From Kiritimatiellia bacterium (lineage in GTDB: Bacteria; Verrucomicrobiota; Kiritimatiellia; JAAZAB01), in assembly GCA_018400335.1 (NCBI GenBank), contig JAGYMT010000121.1, positions 1 through 6,267 of the forward strand: a DNA stretch of 6,267 bases, written 5' to 3'. Of the stretch, positions 6,060 to 6,267 are shown piece after piece (position 1 is the stretch's first letter; every line of letters starts with the position of its first letter). A model generated the notes under the pieces. It saw only the letters and a list, made by a program, of their open reading frames with translations. It did no database searches and was not told the origin of the DNA. The position numbers and the translations under genes are program-made.

Positions 6060-6267
6060 TTCGATTCATCCTGTATTCGGCGGATCATAGCCGCGGAAAA
6101 GCGCAAGATGCGCAAGAAGAACAAATTGTTGAAAGTTTAGATGCGTCCCCAATGCCCCCTTCATTTGCCCTCCTTTCCTCGCGTCCGACACCTATTGCCG
6201 GCAACTGGAGGGCAATATAACTCAAGGACTCGATCCCAGTGTTGCGAACTTGGCGGGATTTCTGAAG
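6060..6267. other. Right-edge sequence without a convincing gene
   Basis: After the GH35/42 stop there is no strong terminator; a weak GCGG/CCGC pairing near 6080-6094 has no T-tract. A 9-bp near-tandem repeat, GCGCAAGAT then GCGCAAGAA, begins at 6101. On the minus strand one frame is open from the window edge (6267) to a TGA at 6087-6085, about 60 codons without family resemblance. A 32-codon frame (6164-6066) has GGAGGG placed 4 bases before its ATG. Neither product is recognisable, so I call neither a gene. Confidence 0.4.

Noticed and set aside
6077..6096. Possible terminator after the GH35/42 gene
   Set aside because: Only a 4-bp stem can be drawn and no T-tract follows, so a rho-independent terminator is not supported.
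6066..6164. 32-codon minus-strand frame with a strong Shine-Dalgarno-like GGAGGG
   Set aside because: The product is very short and unrecognisable, and part of it is encoded by a low-complexity GCGCAAGA repeat. One good ribosome binding site alone is not enough to call a gene.

Overview
This window looks like chromosomal or metagenome-assembled DNA from a moderately GC-rich, glycan-degrading bacterium. Three things suggest a PVC-type genome (Verrucomicrobiota, Lentisphaerota or Planctomycetota) or a relative. These are the intracellular-looking glycoside hydrolases of unusual subfamilies, the palindromic intergenic repeats, and a remnant resembling the GxxExxY family. This placement is an inference from gene style only; no rRNA or other marker gene is present.

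Layout. Positions 1-192 hold small hairpins, a 10-bp tandem repeat and, on the minus strand, a short open stretch resembling the C-terminus of a GxxExxY-family protein. Positions 193-368 form a palindrome-rich unit of 176 bp bounded by perfect 14-bp inverted repeats. It cuts off a family 2 glycosyltransferase gene (minus, start near 843) after about 158 codons. Upstream of that gene on the same strand are an apparently intact NodB-type polysaccharide deacetylase (860-2002) and a large GH106-like glycoside hydrolase (2103-3744). The hydrolase has lost its middle: the catalytic part (2365-3744) and the C-terminal sugar-binding domain (2103-2429) meet out of frame at a 7-bp hairpin (2406-2424). 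Two copies of a dispersed repeat (2033-2077 and 3760-3807) lie just upstream of the deacetylase and the hydrolase, in the same orientation. A divergent intergenic region (3745-3968) separates this group from a plus-strand gene (3969-6059), a GH35/GH42-like beta-galactosidase with an apparently complete domain set. The last 208 bases show no convincing gene.

How it fits together. The minus-strand genes could form one transcription unit for making or remodelling a polysaccharide (transferase and deacetylase) next to glycan breakdown (two hydrolases). No signal peptide is evident on either hydrolase, so they probably act on imported oligosaccharides. Two of the four genes are broken, each break coincides with an inverted repeat, and short repeats occupy several gaps. 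The most notable feature is this repeat-associated decay and the 176-bp inverted-repeat unit. I did not find a convincing new enzymatic or defence system. Misassembly at the hairpins is a real alternative explanation for both breaks.
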